This document shows positions 7,560 to 9,168 of a DNA stretch of 9,168 nucleotides, piece by piece. Position 1 is the stretch's first letter. The number at the start of each line of letters is the position of its first letter. The stretch is taken from the NCBI GenBank assembly GCA_959599615.1, contig CAUGKA010000064.1, forward strand, positions 1 through 9,168. The letters run 5' to 3'. This DNA comes from an uncultured Collinsella sp. GTDB taxonomy: Bacteria > Actinomycetota > Coriobacteriia > Coriobacteriales > Coriobacteriaceae. A program made the position numbers and the translations under genes. A model generated the notes under the pieces. It ran no database searches, was not told the origin of the DNA, and worked only from the letters and a program-made list of their open reading frames with translations.

Positions 7560-7578
7560 CGTCCGCAGTGTGCGGGCG
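7560..7578 (+). terminator. Possible terminator hairpin after the SBF carrier gene
   Basis: Just past the carrier stop, CGTCCGCA pairs with TGCGGGCG around a GTG loop: eight pairs, one a U-G wobble in plus-strand RNA (a C-A mismatch on the other strand). Only a short CACTTTAC stretch follows, so the T-tract is poor. Its position at a convergent junction fits termination, but efficiency is doubtful. Confidence 0.4.
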
Positions 7579-7600
7579 CTCACTTTACGATGCGAGCGCC
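7575..7600. other. Second stem-loop at the convergent junction, overlapping the first
   Basis: GGCGCTC (7575-7581) and GAGCGCC (7594-7600) are exact complements around a 12-base loop that contains the stop codon of the minus-strand gene. It shares bases with the 7560-7578 hairpin, so only one of the two can form at a time in a given transcript. Confidence 0.4.
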
Positions 7601-8385
7601 TCCAGATGTGCGCGGAGTCGCTCCGCATCGACATCGAGCGTGGTCTCAGCATTGACCTGGGCCAAACGATAGCCGACAAAGTAGGGCGAAACCACCCAAC
7701 GCGGCAGCGCCTTGGCAATGGTCCGACCGCCCAGGTGATAGAAGAACAGGTTGTACGACTCTGCGCGACCACCGTGGTGCTCGTTCAGGATATAGCGCAG
7801 AGCTACCTGGATCGCATCGGCGAAGAGATCCGCCTCGGCTTGGTCTCTCGTGTCATCGCTGGCGGCGATTCCCTGCGGGGCTGAAACATTGACCTCAAAG
7901 AACCCCATAATCGGTTCGGTTGAGATGTTGACCGAGATTCTCCCCTGTTGCCAGACATTGATGCCTTCGAAATTGGCAGAAGTCAGCGAAGTGTAGCCGT
8001 CTTCCTGCTCCAAACCCACAATCTGCATGTGCGGATGAACGAGACTACCGCCCGAGAGCGGACCCTTGTTCTTGTACATGAGCACACTGCGATACTGCTG
8101 TGAATCGATCATCTGCTGCCAGCAACCCAGGGCAAACCGCATCACATGGTGGAGTTCATCCGGCTCATAGGTCACCAGGTCGGCATCGTGATCGGCCGAC
8201 TCGATCAGCACGGTTTGACGGGTGGCGCGCAGGGTCTTGAACTTATTCTCGAGCCAAATGCAATCGCCATCACGGCGAATGATGTCGGTGAGCCCCTCCG
8301 TGTTGCAAAAGGGGCACGCGGTACCGGGGCGACGGTTGTCGTCGGGCTTGCCGCTCGCCTGCTGAACATCGAATACAAGCGCCAC
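7585..8385 (-). CDS. DUF4931 / GalT-like HIT-superfamily protein
   Basis: A 266-residue soluble protein resembling galactose-1-phosphate uridylyltransferases. CPFC (24-27) matches the GalT N-terminal zinc or structural motif, ENKFKTL (46-52) matches the NRFPAL segment, and SLVHPHMQ (114-121) matches the HPHGQ active site, where the second His is the nucleotidylated nucleophile (His119 here). It is shorter than true GalT (about 350 residues) and best fits the DUF4931 group, so nucleotidyl transfer or hydrolysis is plausible but the substrate is unknown. The start is a GTG at 8385, strongly supported by GGAGGT seven bases upstream inside the end of cutC. Only 3 nt separate it from the cutC stop, so the two genes are almost certainly co-transcribed and translationally coupled. 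No galactose or other sugar genes lie alongside to suggest a pathway. Confidence 0.85.
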   Translation of the reverse strand: MALVFDVQQASGKPDDNRRPGTACPFCNTEGLTDIIRRDGDCIWLENKFKTLRATRQTVLIESADHDADLVTYEPDELHHVMRFALGCWQQMIDSQQYRSVLMYKNKGPLSGGSLVHPHMQIVGLEQEDGYTSLTSANFEGINVWQQGRISVNISTEPIMGFFEVNVSAPQGIAASDDTRDQAEADLFADAIQVALRYILNEHHGGRAESYNLFFYHLGGRTIAKALPRWVVSPYFVGYRLAQVNAETTLDVDAERLRAHLEALAS

Positions 8386-8388
8386 GGG

Positions 8389-9066
8389 CTACACCTCCAG
8401 CGGTACGATCCTTGTGCCATGGAGCTCGGAGACGCCCAGTGCCGCCGCCACGGTATCGCGGTTGGCCGTGGAAATGCCGCCGCCGGGAAGGATGGTCAAG
8501 CGGTCGCCCGCACACTCGATAAGACGCGACAGATGCTCCAGGTTGTCCTCGATCGGCGTGCCGGCGGCACCGCCGTGCGTCAGGATGCGTGTGATGCCGC
8601 AGTCGGCGAGTGTGTCAATCGCGTCGAGCTGAGCCTCGGGCGAGAGCTGGTCAAACGCCATGTGGAAGGTGATGTCGATGGGCTCACGCTTGCATTCCTC
8701 GGTCGCGCAGCCCGCGGCCATCACGAGGGCGCCCAACGTAAGCTCGTCGAGCGCCCATCCGCCAGCGCAGGGCTTGCAGCAGCCAAAGACCAAGCCGTCA
8801 ACGCCGGCGCTTACGGCAAGGCCCAGGTCCATCTCCATCATGCGCAGCTCGTCTTGGTTGTAATGAAAGTCACCGCCACGCGGGCGAATCATGCACATCA
8901 CTCGCGCGTCATGCTCGTGAGCATAGCTGACTGTAGCGCTGATAACGCCGGCAGAAGGCGTGGTGCCACCAACGGCAAGGTTGTCGCACAGCTCGATACG
9001 CCTTGCACCGGCATCGATAGCCGCCGGCACCCGCTCAAAGTTCTCGGCACAAAACTCGTACAGCAT
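8389..9066 (-). CDS. cutC: CutC family TIM-barrel protein
   Basis: A 225-residue protein of the CutC family, cytosolic, with a TIM-barrel fold. Family motifs are RRIELCDNLAVGGTTPS (22-38), IRPRGGDFHY (60-69), ITFHMAFD (132-139), RILTHGG (160-166), PGGGIS (194-199) and the terminal SELHGTR (213-219). CutC was named for copper homeostasis, but the E. coli copper phenotype was later attributed to the small RNA MicL encoded at the gene's 3' end, so the biochemical role is open. Ten cysteines occur, including GCCKPC (95-100), where E. coli CutC has an acidic, cysteine-free loop. The start at 9066 is chosen over an ATG at 9123 because the family N-terminus begins here and GGGGGT lies six bases upstream. 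It is the first gene of a pair with the DUF4931 gene. The C-terminus is slightly shorter than E. coli CutC (248 residues). Confidence 0.93.
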   Translation of the reverse strand: MLYEFCAENFERVPAAIDAGARRIELCDNLAVGGTTPSAGVISATVSYAHEHDARVMCMIRPRGGDFHYNQDELRMMEMDLGLAVSAGVDGLVFGCCKPCAGGWALDELTLGALVMAAGCATEECKREPIDITFHMAFDQLSPEAQLDAIDTLADCGITRILTHGGAAGTPIEDNLEHLSRLIECAGDRLTILPGGGISTANRDTVAAALGVSELHGTRIVPLEV

Positions 9067-9168
9067 AGATAGACCCCCAAAGACAGCAGATGTTTTCCGA
9101 CGGGCATTGTCACACATCCCCATGAAGTTGCGGTGGAATAGGGACTCTTTTGGCCTCTGAGGCTCCCA
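9067..9168 (-). promoter_or_regulatory. Leader and upstream region of cutC
   Basis: Contains the cutC ribosome-binding site GGGGGT (9073-9078). Upstream, GTGACA (9108-9113) on the minus strand resembles a -35 but has no good -10 at the right distance. Near the window edge GCCTCTGAGGC (9153-9163) is a perfect interrupted palindrome, flanked by GGGA (9141-9144) and TCCC (9164-9167). It could be an operator for cutC or the 3' hairpin of a gene outside the window. No coding sequence is seen. Confidence 0.3.

Noticed and set aside
8146..9072. A 308-codon plus-strand frame spanning cutC and the DUF4931 gene
   Set aside because: It crosses two real genes in the same antisense phase and shows no recognisable domain or credible ribosome-binding site.
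9067..9123. ATG start at 9123 for cutC, adding 19 residues
   Set aside because: The added residues are unlike the family N-terminus, and the ribosome-binding site lies inside them, positioned for the ATG at 9066.

Overview
The window is a GC-rich, densely coded bacterial chromosomal segment. Gene content suggests a Coriobacteriia-type actinobacterium of the gut, probably Collinsella or a relative: a long RecJ carrying a helicase half, followed directly by a bifunctional Rel, plus an SBF-family carrier and a cutC/DUF4931 pair. The taxonomic call rests on recognition and composition only. No 16S rRNA or other marker is present. I see no IS element, CRISPR array, tRNA or rRNA, and no sign of recent transfer.

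The left two thirds (1-6396) is one minus-strand transcription unit, read from right to left. A TATAAT -10 box near 6391-6396 and a short structured leader precede a 1095-residue RecJ exonuclease fused in frame to a RecQ-like SF2 helicase. After 15 nt comes rel, a full-length (p)ppGpp synthetase/hydrolase. After an 84-nt gap holding a perfect 12-bp stem-loop comes a glyoxalase II-like metallo-beta-lactamase-fold hydrolase, whose 3' end lies beyond position 1. The unit combines single-strand DNA degradation and unwinding with stringent-response control; the hydrolase role is unknown.

A gap of about 225 nt (6335-6558) separates this unit from a divergent plus-strand gene, a polytopic carrier of the bile acid:sodium symporter (SBF) fold (6559-7557). 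Its sodium-site residues appear replaced.

The right end (7585-9066) is a two-gene minus-strand operon converging on the carrier gene: cutC (TIM-barrel) followed after 3 nt by a DUF4931 / GalT-like HIT-superfamily protein. Overlapping stem-loops occupy the 27-nt convergent junction.

Most of the window is ordinary housekeeping sequence. The points most worth a second look are the RecJ-RecQ fusion, the leader that may couple recJ translation to a small upstream ORF, the stem-loop after rel, the altered SBF cation site, and the cysteine cluster in CutC.
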